The notes: a model not told the origin generated them from the letters alone. Positions 39,325 through 48,439 are shown, counted from the stretch's first letter. The stretch is DNA of 64,000 bases from Plasmodiophora brassicae (GCA_036867785.1 CP145421.1:434001-498000); one strand, 5' to 3'. Numbers and translations: made by a program.

Positions 39325-40179
39325 CTATAACCAGTGCATGATCTTGAGGATGATGAACACGGCGATGACGAACACGATGGCGATGATGAAGAAGACGCAG
39401 AACTTGCGTCGCCGCGCCCTGGTCTGGTACATGAGAGCGTCGTCGATGTTTCTCCTGCCGGTCTCGGCCCGCTCCTTGGCGGCGACAATGTTCGAATCGA
39501 TGCGGTCGAGGTTCTCCTGCTGCACGTCGACCAGGAGGGCCATGTCCTGGAACAGCTCCGCCAGGTCGCGCACGCCCTCTTCCAGCAGCAGCATCTCGTC
39601 CCGCTGCTCGTTGATATCCTGCACGGCCTGTGCTAGGTGCTCGTTCCGCTGCACGGCGTCCTCGAACCTATCCGTCGACGAACGCAGCCGGTTCGTGTCG
39701 ATGTTCGCTACACGCGCCTGCCGTTCGACGCGCTGCCGCAGCGTGTCGCGAAAGTGCTCCGACACGTGCCCAAATTCCATCATGGCGTCCTGGAACTTCT
39801 TCGTGTTCGTCCTCAGCTGCGTTCGCCTGAACTGGGTGTTCGTCGTGCCCGCGTTCGGGTCGGCCTCGAAGGCGGCCACCTTTGTCTCCTCGTTGTCCAG
39901 CCACTTCTTCAGCTTCAGTGCCGCCTTCCGCGTCTTCGACATGATCGCCTCCAGCTGCGCCGACACGTGCGCATGGTGGGACAGGTCGCGATTGGAGCGC
40001 TCCTCGAGCGCTCGGATGGCGGCCGTGTTCCGCTCAATCAGGTCGATACCGCGTTGGAACCCGTTCGCACGCCTCGTTTCCGACCCGTGCACGGACGCCT
40101 CCGATGGCGTCTGCGGGTGGAAGTTCCCCGCGCCCTGACGAAGGCTCTCCAGACGATCCCGATGGGCATCGTCTGCCAT
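39325..40179 (-). CDS. Syntaxin-family Qa-SNARE
   Basis: Membrane-fusion SNARE. Single exon of 284 residues from the ATG at 40179 (MADDAHRDRLESLRQGAG; an upstream in-frame ATG at 40239 is less likely). N-terminal helical (Habc-like) region: HAHVSAQLEAIMSKTRKAAL with KLKKWLDNEE, then FRRTQLRTNTKKFQDAMMEF. The SNARE motif is INEQRDEMLLLEEGVRDLAE with LFQDMALLVDVQQENLDRID, with the zero-layer glutamine in LFQDMALLV, followed by a basic linker (QTRARRRKF) and a C-terminal anchor (CVFFIIAIVFVIAVFIILKI). Target membrane (plasma membrane versus endosome) cannot be decided. Confidence 0.9.
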   Translation of the reverse strand: MADDAHRDRLESLRQGAGNFHPQTPSEASVHGSETRRANGFQRGIDLIERNTAAIRALEERSNRDLSHHAHVSAQLEAIMSKTRKAALKLKKWLDNEETKVAAFEADPNAGTTNTQFRRTQLRTNTKKFQDAMMEFGHVSEHFRDTLRQRVERQARVANIDTNRLRSSTDRFEDAVQRNEHLAQAVQDINEQRDEMLLLEEGVRDLAELFQDMALLVDVQQENLDRIDSNIVAAKERAETGRRNIDDALMYQTRARRRKFCVFFIIAIVFVIAVFIILKIMHWL

Positions 40180-40532
40180 TACTAATCCTGTTTCCCAACT
40201 CTTTGGTTGACTCAATCGCTCCCTCATCACGGCCTCCATCGTGAGTCACCATGACCTGCGCCCCCCAGGTCGCTTCCGTCGCGGGTCCCGCGTGACTGTT
40301 CCGTTTGCCGCGTCCGAATGACATCGAGATTGCAGCTTTGACTGTGCTGTAACGGCGTCAGCGTCATCCGCGTGTGCAGCTCTCGTTGGAAGTCCGTGTG
40401 TGCGTCGGGGGAGCTCCTGCGTGGCGTGGACCAGTGATGCTGCTGCGGCGTGCGCTCGGTGGCTGGTTCGGGTCAGCGAACCATCATGCTGCAGTGTGTG
40501 TTGCCCGCGGAGGGACGCTGCACTCGACGACG
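40180..40532. other. No gene recognised
   Basis: About 350 bp between the syntaxin start (-) and the first Crinkler-header-like gene (+); presumably promoters of both. Nothing else evident. Confidence 0.4.
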
Positions 40533-40930
40533 ATGGGCGGTGCGCGAATGCTGCAGGTCATTTGCGATAGCGGCAGAAGTATGTAGGGCGGGGGAAGCAG
40601 GCTCGCCGTATCGTGTACGTAGAGAGCGTTTAGTGATGATGGATAACAGGCGTGAAGGTGCATTACTTCCTGGCGTATCGCGATAGGTCGCTGGTCGATC
40701 AGCGGCCGAGCCAGATTGTGATGGATGGCAAGGACACGGCTCAGATGTTTCTGCAGGCCGTCTACGATCGGACGCCTTGGCTGCGCGCCTACGACATCTC
40801 GAAGTTCCGCCTGGAATCGTCGAACCAGAAACGATTCCGGAACGTCAAGATGACGAATAACGTCACCGGCCTGGGATCGGAGAGATTGCCTATCATTGTC
40901 ATCATTCCTGCCTACCCTCCCACTAAATAG
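40533..40930 (+). CDS. Crinkler-header-like (ubiquitin-fold-like) small protein, copy 1
   Basis: Two exons: MGGARMLQVICDSGRS (40533-40578), then an intron of 71 nt (donor GTATGT, acceptor AACAG), then a domain of about 92 residues. It starts VKVHYFLAYRDRSLVDQRPS, continues QIVMDGKDTAQMFLQAVYDR and AYDISKFRLESS, and ends LPIIVIIPAYPPTK. The layout (first strand, acidic/basic loop, second strand, helix, D-[IL]-S-K-F-x-[LM] strand, hydrophobic strand ending in P) resembles the ubiquitin-like N-terminal header of Crinkler/CR proteins. No effector C-terminal domain follows: the stop comes right after the header. A paralogue lies 1 kb downstream. The family link is by remembered pattern only and is weak; the paired duplication is certain. 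Confidence 0.5.
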
Positions 40931-41304
40931 AGTCCGGCACGGTTCCGATTCACATCGACCAACAAGGCATCCGCGGGATGTCTGGTTAGGAACGGCGCTG
41001 CGGCGGACCCATCGGATGCATCCGCGAGAGAATACTTGTGCAGCCACGTCGGTTCAGGGTACCTGCACTCGTTCATGCAGGGACTCTGCACCACGAGCTC
41101 GATGTGGATTCGCGTTCATGCCGACTTCAAACGAACCTCGTGGGCCCTAAATCACTCGCCCTCGCTGTTGGCCGTCTACGTTGCAAGCGCCGTAGCACCA
41201 AATTCACACTTTTACTTGACGTCATTGGCCGATTCTCGCCGCAGCACATCCAGAATGACACTGAACTGGAATTTAAATCCAATAGGAGTCTGCAGGAATG
41301 CAAA

Positions 41305-41622
41305 CTGGCACCACGTCTACCAGGACAGGGGTCGTGTCATGCGTCGGGTCAAAGACCTGCTGCGATATGGGCATGTCAACACCGACATCATCGGCATCGG
41401 CATCGGCCTCCCAGACACGTGGCAATATGAACCTGTTCCCCAAATACGACCGCACCCCGACGATGACCCGACCCGGCACGGCGTTAAGACGGTTGCAGAG
41501 GCTTCGGCCAACCGGTAGGGCGGCTCGGCAACAGGATGTCGGTGTTGACATGCCCATATCGCGGCAGGTCTTTGACGCGACGCTTGACACGACCCCTGTC
41601 CTGGTAGACGTGGTGCCACTTG
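41305..41622. repeat. Foldback: 88-bp inverted repeat with a 135-bp spacer
   Basis: Left arm 41305-41399 (TGGCACCACGTCTACCAGGA.. to ..GTCAACACCGACATC) is about 94% identical to the reverse complement of 41535-41622. It lies between the two Crinkler-header-like genes. Because of it, frames on opposite strands read almost the same peptide (HHVYQDRGRV[MK]RRVKDL). Possible non-autonomous transposon (MITE) or hairpin-RNA source. Confidence 0.92.
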
Positions 41623-41694
41623 CTGAAGCCTCTCCAGGTGCACCGCGCGGAATCCACGCGGCGTCGCTCGCCACGGGCCTCTCTGCAGGGCGGC

Positions 41695-42164
41695 ATGGCG
41701 CTCGTGCGTCGACGGCCTTGGGCTGGCGTGCCACTGCTGCTGTCCGACACCTGTGGACTGGGTCGCGTGGGCAGCCGTCGCGCGATTCAGGTTTCGAGTA
41801 CGACCGTTGGCCAAGGTCAACCGGATACGCTGTCCCGCTCCTCGGTCACGTATCGTTAACCCATGCGGTTGCTACAGCCTTCAAGGTGCACTATGTGCTG
41901 GCGTATCGTGACGGTTCTCTGGCCGACAAAGTGCCCGGTCAGCTGGTGATGAAGTCGAGGGAGACGGCGGGCACGTTCCTCCAGAAGCTGTACCATCGGA
42001 CGTCCTGGCTTCAGGTCTACGACCTGTCCAAGTTCTCCATGAAGACGTCGACCGGCGGCAAATTCAAGCCTGTTCAGCTGTCGACGACCGTCTTCGAGCA
42101 GCTGGGCACCCGACTGCGCCCTCTGTTCGTCGTCATTCCTGCCTACCCGCCAAAAGCCTTGTGA
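41695..42164 (+). CDS. Crinkler-header-like small protein, copy 2
   Basis: Paralogue of the gene at 40533. Exon 1 41695-41797 (MALVRRRPWAGVPLLLSDTC..RRAIQVS), intron 41798-41877 (80 nt, GTACGACC..CTACAG), exon 2 FKVHYVLAYRDGSLADKVPG, QLVMKSRETAGTFLQKLYHR, VYDLSKFSMKTS and PLFVVIPAYPPKAL. The domain is about 55% identical to copy 1 over 90 residues, with identical spacing of VHY.LAYRD.SL, the D-[IL]-SKF strand and the VIPAYPP end, so both copies seem maintained as protein. The intron is also open in frame, so a longer read-through start upstream cannot be excluded. N-terminal exons of the two copies are not similar, suggesting the domain exon is the conserved part. Confidence 0.5.
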
Positions 42165-42213
42165 ATGTCATCCGAGGCGCCCATTACATATCAGGTGTGT
42201 CATCACCGCGTAC

Positions 42214-42239
42214 GGGGGGGGGGGGGGGGGGGGGGGGGG
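42214..42239. repeat. 26-bp guanine homopolymer
   Basis: An uninterrupted run of G (written on the + strand) in the 170-bp space between copy 2 and the GT69 gene. It could form quadruplex DNA or be a sequencing/assembly weak point. Confidence 0.95.
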
Positions 42240-42338
42240 TGCATATGTAGGTAGGTACACGCTCTATCTGTATCATCCTATAATATCATTGATGTCGCCT
42301 TCGCCATTGAAAGTTGCCGTCGCCAGTCGACAGGGAAA

Positions 42339-43487
42339 TCACCCGCTGGCCTCGGATAGGACGTTGGCCGGGGCGACGCGATATAACGGCGCGACGGCCA
42401 TCAGCGAACGCGTCTCCTGATCCGGCAGAGCAATCACGCCGGGATCCAGGACCGTCGCCCTGGCCTGCTGGCACATGCGGTGGCAGTTGTACCCCAGGCA
42501 TTGCCCGGGCGGCGCCGACACGGGCTGGGAGACCAGGCTGGCGCGCATGCAGACCATATCGCTCCAGCAGCACTGCAGATGGACGGGGTGGCCGTTCAGC
42601 ACCCGCGACAGCTTGCTCGACTCGCCCTCGGCGTCGCCAATGCCCAGCGCCGCTCGTGTTTGCGAGTTCATCCGTACGTGAACCCTCCTGTTGCTGTTCG
42701 TCGTCGCCGACGGGCACGTCTCGAATTGCACGCCACTGGCCAGGCCAGGCCCCCTTGTCGTCCCGACCTGCCCGACGAGGCGAAGCACGTCCTCCGAACA
42801 GAACATCTATACCAGGAGGGCAGTTCAGCAAACGTAGAGGCATGCTCATGAGGCGAGGCACCCGACCGTGCTGTTCAGGTAGACGACGTGTGTGGCCGGG
42901 TAGACTCTGTCCCAGAGCGGCTGTAGTAATTGCTGAGGTCGCAGATGGTCCTCGCCGGGATCGACAAGGAGCGTATGCGATGCGATCCCCCGCGACCTCA
43001 GGACCTCCCCGAATACGCGAATCAGGTCGGCGGAGGCGCCGATCGACGAATTCACGGCGAACGATACGAAGAGGGCGTCGGAGGTGAAACGATCGCCCAG
43101 CAGTGCGATCTGGTCAAGCGCGTTGCCGAGTTGCGGGTTCGTGGCCGCGTAGACGGCGACGTATATCCGCACGTCGTTCGAGGGTATGGGCGGTGGCGGT
43201 TCCACGACCTTGCGATACGCGCAGACGTCGCCCATCCTAAAGTCAACGCGCGCCCGCCGCGCAACCTCGAGCCTGGTCGTGTTCAGGAATCGCAGGCCGA
43301 CGAAGATCACGCAGGTCAGGACGATGGCGACTGCCGCGCGATATCGCAGCGCGCCCGCATCCCGGCCCGCCCACTGCCGCCACCGACGTATGATCGTCGT
43401 CGGCAGACGCGGCAGCGTCGTTCGCATCGGCCCCCGCCGGAACTCCGAAGCAAAACCGGCCAGCCGGCTGCAGCTGTGCCCCGCCAC
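42339..43487 (-). CDS. GT69-family (CAP59/CMT1-like) alpha-mannosyltransferase
   Basis: Golgi type II membrane glycosyltransferase; fungal members make alpha-1,3-mannosyl links in capsule or cell-wall glycans. Two exons across an intron at 42807-42866 (60 nt). Cytosolic basic tail (RTTLPRLPTTIIRRWRQW), a transmembrane anchor (AVAIVLTCVIFVGLRFL), then the GT69 catalytic pattern. This has IYVAVYAATNPQLGNALDQI, LFVSFAVNSSIGASADLIRV, FGEVLRSRGIASHTLLVD and VVYLNST joined to MFCSEDVLRLVG, equivalent to the family LNDVxFCxEDILEL block. QCCWSDMVCMRA (family YSCWNGMVAL) and a C-terminal cysteine-rich CLGYNCHRMCQQ with ATVLDPGVIALP follow. Length is about 360 residues. The first Asp of the LND motif is Ser here. 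Alternative start at 43427. Presence outside fungi is notable. Confidence 0.7.
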
Positions 43488-43536
43488 TGGCAGCAGCTGC
43501 AGCCCTGTGCCGTGTGCCGGTGGTGCGGGCAGCGCA

Positions 43537-43596
43537 GCGCCAAAATAAATGGAACGCCAGCGGCCAGCGCCAAAATAAATGGAACGCCAGCGGCCA
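43537..43596. repeat. 30-bp tandem duplication
   Basis: Two exact head-to-tail copies of a 30-bp unit (GCGCCAAAATAAATGGAACG..) just upstream of the GT69 start. The unit contains CCAAAATAAATGG, resembling a CArG/MADS-box site, duplicated in the promoter region of that gene. Confidence 0.9.
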
Positions 43597-44202
43597 GCGC
43601 GCTGAAGTGACGAGGAGGCACTCGCGCGGTACTACCGACGGGCCAATCTCATCTTACGAGCGCGCCAGCCGATCTCAACGCGCGTTCGTCTGGGTCCGAA
43701 CATGGCGACTGTAAACTTCTACGCTGGGATGCTATGACGGCTGGTATACCTAGACGCGGCGTACTACATATCCGGCTTGCATGGATCCGCGCGCGATTAT
43801 AGGGTAATCGAAGTATAGTGGGCGAGGCGGCGCACATCGAGAAAGGTTCGTTTTCAAGTTCGAAATGTAGGAAATTTCCCCCGGATTTGACCCACAGTGA
43901 GCCATGCGACGCAGACACGCCATCCGCACCGGGAACACTGCCGGGGTTCCAGGCGCGTCGCATCTGCGTCGCCATACATGGCAGCCACGCACCATCCCTT
44001 CGTTATGGGACCTCCTGGTGAATTTTGAACACGTCTTACTGGCAGGCGCCGTGTGACGAAGGACCTGGTTTCGTTGTCAGAGTGACGGCGTTGGCCGCCA
44101 AGCAGGCTCGCGGTCGTCGTTCCGTAAACGGCCAGAACGCATTCGGCTGTCACCGGTGCGCCGTGCGGAGTTCGTTCGCTGACGGGCGCCGGGCTGGTCG
44201 CC
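43597..44202. other. No gene recognised
   Basis: About 600 bp between the divergently oriented GT69 and CCDC25-like genes. Contains short frames on both strands with no protein character. Presumably the promoters of both genes. Confidence 0.4.
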
Positions 44203-44902
44203 ATGGTCTACTACTTCACCTCGCATTGCGATGGCGTCGACTTCCTCCTCTACATGGGCAAGGACAAGTTCGAGAACGAACTCCTGATCGCGCATGGTCC
44301 GTGTCTGTGGACGCCTGGCAGTGCCTGTTGGGTAACGGTCGCGCTCCCGTGCAGGTTGGCCCGAAGACGTCTGGTTCCACGCCGACAACCTGTCGTCCGC
44401 GCACGTCTACGTCCGCCTGCCGGAGGGTGTCGACTTCGAATCGATACCCGCTCAGGTCCTGAACGACTGCGCTCAACTGACGAAGGAGAACTCCATCAAG
44501 GGGAAGAAGCAGAAGTCCATCAAGGTCGTCTACACGCCATGGTCGAACCTGCACAAGACGGGCGCCATGGAAGTCGGCCAGGTCGGGTTCCACAAAGAGA
44601 AACTTCGGAAGTACATCGTCCAGGTCGAGCGCGACCTCGCCGTCCTGGGGCGTCTGAAGAAGACGATGCAGGAGCGAACGGACGTCGACTTCCAGCTGGA
44701 ACGGCTGGAACACGACAAGGAAGAGAACGCGAAGAAGCGCGCGTTCCAGCGCGAAAAGGATCAGGAGGAACGGCAGCTGCAGGCGGAACGCGCCCGGCAA
44801 CGTGAATTGCACAGCTACGATCGCGTCTTCATCGAGGCCGACATGCAGTACAACACCGACATGAAGATGGGCGTCGACGACTACGAGGATTCATTCATGT
44901 AA
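44203..44902 (+). CDS. CCDC25: CCDC25/Jlp2-like protein with NFACT-R domain
   Basis: Family members carry the NFACT-R (DUF814) domain of ribosome-quality-control factors and a C-terminal coiled coil; the human protein has also been described as a DNA sensor. Two exons: MVYYFTSHCDGVDFLLYMGK then DKFENELLIAHG, an intron of about 58 nt (donor GTCCGTGT, acceptor GTGCAG), then WPEDVWFHADNLSSAHVYVR, LNDCAQLTKENSIKGKKQ and VVYTPWSNLHKTGAMEVGQV with GFH. Family signatures intact: DVWFHVD.LSSAHVYLRL, NSIKGNK, VVYTPWSNLKKT.. MDVGQVGF. The coiled C-terminus (ERLEHDKEENAKKRAFQREK) ends DDYEDSFM. The stop is 14 bp from the stop of the convergent UMPS gene, so 3' ends must overlap. Confidence 0.93.
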
Positions 44903-44916
44903 TAATTGCTCGCGCT

Positions 44917-46365
44917 TCAGACGCTGGCGTGCAGCGACAGCCGGGACCGGTACGCCTCCCAGCCCGCGTTCCTGTACGCGATCGCGCTCTGGACGCGGTT
45001 CGCCGACTCGAGGATGCCCCGGCCGACGATGATGACGTCGGAGCCCAGCTCCCCGATGACGCGGGCCGGCGTCCGGTACACTTGGCCGAGAGAATCCCCG
45101 CCCTGCTCGAGTTGCACGCCGGGCGTCACATGCACCATACCGGGCGTCCGGCTAACGGCGCGCATGGAGACGAACCCAGCGACGAAGTCCGGCCTGGATT
45201 CGCCCATGGCCACCGTCGCCTCGCAGTACGACGGCGTCGCCAGGTTGCCAGCGGAGCTCATCTCGGCCAGCAGGAACAGGCCCCGGCAGACGCCGCCGCC
45301 GCCTTTGCAGTCGTCGAGGCCCTTCTTCAGCCCATCGATCACGCCCGGCCCGCTGATGGCGTGCGCGTCGGTGACGTCGGCCCAGGACGCGATCTGGTAG
45401 ACGCCGCCGGCGAACTGTTGGGCGACCGTGCTGCCGATGTCGGCGAACTTGCGATCCTCCCAGATCAGGAACCGGTGCCGCTGCGCACAGTCGCGAAGCT
45501 GGGCGCCCAGGTCGCCCGTGAAATCCGACACGATGTCGACGTGCGTCTTCAGCATGCAGATGTAGGGGCCCAGGGCGTTGGCGATCGCCACCAGCTGCGA
45601 TGCGGTCAGCACGTCGGCCGACAGGCACAGGTTCGTCTTCTTCTCGTCCATCAGCTCGAGCAGGCGCCTGGCGATCGCGTTCGTCGCCAGCGGCACCCGG
45701 GCCGCGTACGACAACGACAGGACGTTGAACGGGGACGACGACGGCGCTGGGACCTGGTTGGCTTCGACGAAGGCGGCAACGTCGGAGACGGTTTGGCTGG
45801 AGACGATTTGACGGTCCAGGAGGACGGCCATGACGTCGGTGATGGTGGCAACGGCGTGGAGGCGCACGCCTTTCGATTCGATGTGCGAACGGCCGCCTTG
45901 CTGGCGGTCGAGGATGACCGCGACGTCGCTGACGATCAGGCCATGGTCAACGAGCGGTTCGATGGTCTCGAAGACGCTGGCGCCGGATGTGACCAGGTCC
46001 TCGATGACGAGGCATCGATGCCCGGGTTTGATCTCGCCCTCGATGGACTTCTTCGTCCCGTACGCTTTGGATCCCTCCTTCCGCTTCATGACCATCGGGA
46101 CGTTATGCTCGATCGACAGCGCCGTCGCGATCGGCAACGCCGTGTACGGGACGCCGCAAACGACATCGAACTGACTGCTGGCGACCGCGTCCCAGATCGC
46201 TTCCGACGCGAGCTTCAGCAACGCCGGGCGCGACACGAGCACGCGCAGGTCCAGGTAGAACGGCGACGATATGCCGCTCTTCAGCGTGTACGGCCCGTCA
46301 AATCGGAACGCGCCCGCCTCGTGCAGCCCGACGATCAGCGCCTGCGTCGCGTCCGATACCCCCAT
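44917..46365 (-). CDS. UMPS: Bifunctional UMP synthase (orotate phosphoribosyltransferase + OMP decarboxylase)
   Basis: Last two steps of de novo pyrimidine synthesis: orotate plus PRPP to OMP, then decarboxylation to UMP. Single exon of 482 residues. OPRT is N-terminal: FYLDLRVLVSRPALLKL, GVPYTALPIATALS, PMVMKRKEGSKAYGTKK and the PRPP loop CLVIEDLVTSGASVFETIEP. OMPDC is C-terminal: LKTHVDIVSDF, the catalytic EDRKFADIGSTV (D-x-K-x-x-D), VTDAHAISGPG and the phosphate-binding TPARVIGELGSDVIIVGRGI. Order OPRT-OMPDC matches animals, plants and amoebozoans; stramenopiles and kinetoplastids have the opposite fusion. The C-terminus LSLHASV is not a clear peroxisomal signal. Convergent with CCDC25. 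Confidence 0.97.
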   Translation of the reverse strand: MGVSDATQALIVGLHEAGAFRFDGPYTLKSGISSPFYLDLRVLVSRPALLKLASEAIWDAVASSQFDVVCGVPYTALPIATALSIEHNVPMVMKRKEGSKAYGTKKSIEGEIKPGHRCLVIEDLVTSGASVFETIEPLVDHGLIVSDVAVILDRQQGGRSHIESKGVRLHAVATITDVMAVLLDRQIVSSQTVSDVAAFVEANQVPAPSSSPFNVLSLSYAARVPLATNAIARRLLELMDEKKTNLCLSADVLTASQLVAIANALGPYICMLKTHVDIVSDFTGDLGAQLRDCAQRHRFLIWEDRKFADIGSTVAQQFAGGVYQIASWADVTDAHAISGPGVIDGLKKGLDDCKGGGGVCRGLFLLAEMSSAGNLATPSYCEATVAMGESRPDFVAGFVSMRAVSRTPGMVHVTPGVQLEQGGDSLGQVYRTPARVIGELGSDVIIVGRGILESANRVQSAIAYRNAGWEAYRSRLSLHASV

Positions 46366-46525
46366 CGCGGCACGCCGCCTGTCGCGCCGCTGCGCGCAAA
46401 CTGCGGGACTGCTCTGAAGTCCGCATCACACCGACCGCTGCGCGGCGCTGAGCAGCTCAGCAATGGTAACTGGGTTGTATCAGCACAACGGCGACGAATT
46501 GCCGCAAGGGAATGCAAGGTGACTG

Positions 46526-47965
46526 TCACTTTGGTTTTCTCTGAGGAGTCGCCGACACCAGCACCGGTGACGCTCCCGTCTTCGGTACGCTGGGTGCCGC
46601 AGCGACGCGTCGGCGCATCGCGGACGCCGCCAGCGACGTCACGCGCGACGGTTTGCTGCGGAGAAGGATGATCGCCGTGGTCGACTGTAACGCCGACGCG
46701 GCCATCTGACCGGCGTACGCCATCAGGAAGTGGGTCGGCGATTGGTTCTGCACGCAGACGACGACCAGCTGGCTGATCATGACCAGGTACACCGTTAGAA
46801 GCGATACACCTATCCGTTTCGAAAACGCGATGCGTTGCTGGGCTTCCTGGGCGCTTAATCCGAGCTGGGCTCGCCCCAGAAGCAACGTCTTGACGACCGC
46901 CGTGACATCGCGTGACGCCCTCGCGTTGAATAGGACGTTCGCCGCCATGAAGAACAGCCACGTTGCAATGGCACCAGCTGGGATCTCCTGCGTGAACGCC
47001 GATGCGATCGTCGCAGCGTACATCAGGGCAATCAGCAACGCTGACGCGAGCGTCGCAGCGCGACCTGTGGCCTTTCGCAGCCTGGCACGCTCGTCTGTGC
47101 TGCCGGCCGCTGGCTGCGGTTGGGCACGGCGCACGGCGACACCGATCGAGAAACGGCCCGTCGCGAGGAGCGCGCTGTCGGAAAACAGGCAGAAGAGGAA
47201 CGAGCTGAACGGCAGCGCTTGGTTCCGCCCCCAGGCAACGTTGGCGCATTTGATCGCCGAAATGGCCTGTCCGGCGGCGAAGCCGGCGAGCGTGACCAAG
47301 CTCGTGGCGGGTGCACTCCGCCATTCCCCGGACTCGCCAACGATGCACACGAAGAATTTCACAATCGCGAACAGGACGTTGGTGACGCAGGCGACGGCAA
47401 GCGCCGCATACAAGTACGTCGTGGCTGGCCCGGCCAGCGCAGTGCCCATCGGGTTCTCCCGGCCAGGGGCGCTCGATGAAATTCGTACCACATCCGCCGC
47501 GCCGATCGCCCCCACATCGTCAGTACATACGACAATCGGTAGCGCTGCGAATGCTGGCGCCGCCTGCGGCATCCAGTACGACCACGCCGTCAATTGCATC
47601 GTGGTCTGCAGCTGGGATCCTGGGCCGGCCACGTACAGAATGAGACCGGTGCATCCCGCCGTGGTGCACCTATCCGCCCAGTCGGCGACGTTGGTTGCAA
47701 ACGTTTGCACCTGGACGAGCGCGAGCTTGTTGGAAACATCGCATCTCGGGCACAGCGCTTCGGAATGCCCTTCCACAACGAAAGAACCATTGCCGAACGT
47801 CATCGAGTAGCAGGTCGGTGAACGAGAACGTCCGTCTGCTGACGTAACAACCATCTCGCCAACGCTGCGAGCCGTAAGGACCGCTATGGACATGAATGCG
47901 ACAGCCGACATCATCAGTCGGCAGACTCTGCCCACCACAGTAATAGTGAACCGACGACCGTACAC
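46526..47965 (-). CDS. Putative seven-transmembrane protein with an N-terminal extracellular domain
   Basis: Single exon of 479 residues. A signal-anchor-like N-terminus (RLMMSAVAFMSIAVLTARSV), then an ectodomain of about 120 residues with four cysteines (YSMTFGNGSF, CPRCDV, RCTTAGCTGLILYVAGPG) reminiscent of protease-associated-like folds. Seven hydrophobic helices follow: YLYAALAVACVTNVLFAIVK, SLVTLAGFAAGQAISAI, SSFLFCLFSDSALLATGRFS, TLASALLIALMYAATIASAF, AIATWLFFMAANVLF, SLLTVYLVMISQLVVVCVQ and LMAYAGQMAASALQSTTAII. The tail is basic. The overall plan (signal, ectodomain, 7TM) suits a receptor-like protein, but I recognise no GPCR family motif (no DRY or NPxxY). It lies 160 bp upstream of UMPS on the same strand. 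Confidence 0.6.
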   Translation of the reverse strand: MYGRRFTITVVGRVCRLMMSAVAFMSIAVLTARSVGEMVVTSADGRSRSPTCYSMTFGNGSFVVEGHSEALCPRCDVSNKLALVQVQTFATNVADWADRCTTAGCTGLILYVAGPGSQLQTTMQLTAWSYWMPQAAPAFAALPIVVCTDDVGAIGAADVVRISSSAPGRENPMGTALAGPATTYLYAALAVACVTNVLFAIVKFFVCIVGESGEWRSAPATSLVTLAGFAAGQAISAIKCANVAWGRNQALPFSSFLFCLFSDSALLATGRFSIGVAVRRAQPQPAAGSTDERARLRKATGRAATLASALLIALMYAATIASAFTQEIPAGAIATWLFFMAANVLFNARASRDVTAVVKTLLLGRAQLGLSAQEAQQRIAFSKRIGVSLLTVYLVMISQLVVVCVQNQSPTHFLMAYAGQMAASALQSTTAIILLRSKPSRVTSLAASAMRRRVAAAPSVPKTGASPVLVSATPQRKPK

Positions 47966-48439
47966 ACACGGGAATATCGTTTGTGCCTAAGCCTCCCACC
48001 TACTTGGGCACATATCGGACCCATAAACGCGTTGTCGAGTCTGGCGCAACATCGTCCCTCGCGGCTGCATTCCTTGACCATCGTGTTCAGATTGCTGTGT
48101 GCGTTGTCCAGCGCCCAAACGCATGACACAAACCAGGAACGGGACGGGAGTGCCATCCTTGATCTGCACGGACCACACGATTTGCTTGAAGACGAACCTT
48201 GATGGAGGCTTCGCCTGGCGTGTGGCATGCAGCTGGGACGAGTCCAGCATACCACGAAGCATGAGGGCGGATAGAACACGGCGGCGGTATCCATTGAAGA
48301 CGAGGACGCCCTGGCCGAGTTCTGCAGCTAGCGCTGGTCAGAGCGCTTTCCGACATTGGCTCCTGCTGAACGCGAGCGGCCTGTTCTCGACCCGGGAGTA
48401 GATCCAGGCTGTGGCACCGACGCGGGACATGCTATGCAG
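47966..48439. other. No gene recognised
   Basis: About 470 bp upstream of the seven-helix gene. Several short overlapping frames, none convincing; ends at a 15-bp C homopolymer (48440-48454) where the hairpin element starts. Confidence 0.4.

Noticed and set aside
44929-46671. 580-codon plus-strand open frame
   Set aside because: It is exactly antisense to the UMP synthase exon and rich in Arg/Gly/Asp; GC-rich codon use of the real gene keeps the opposite frame open. UMPS motifs are unambiguous on the minus strand.
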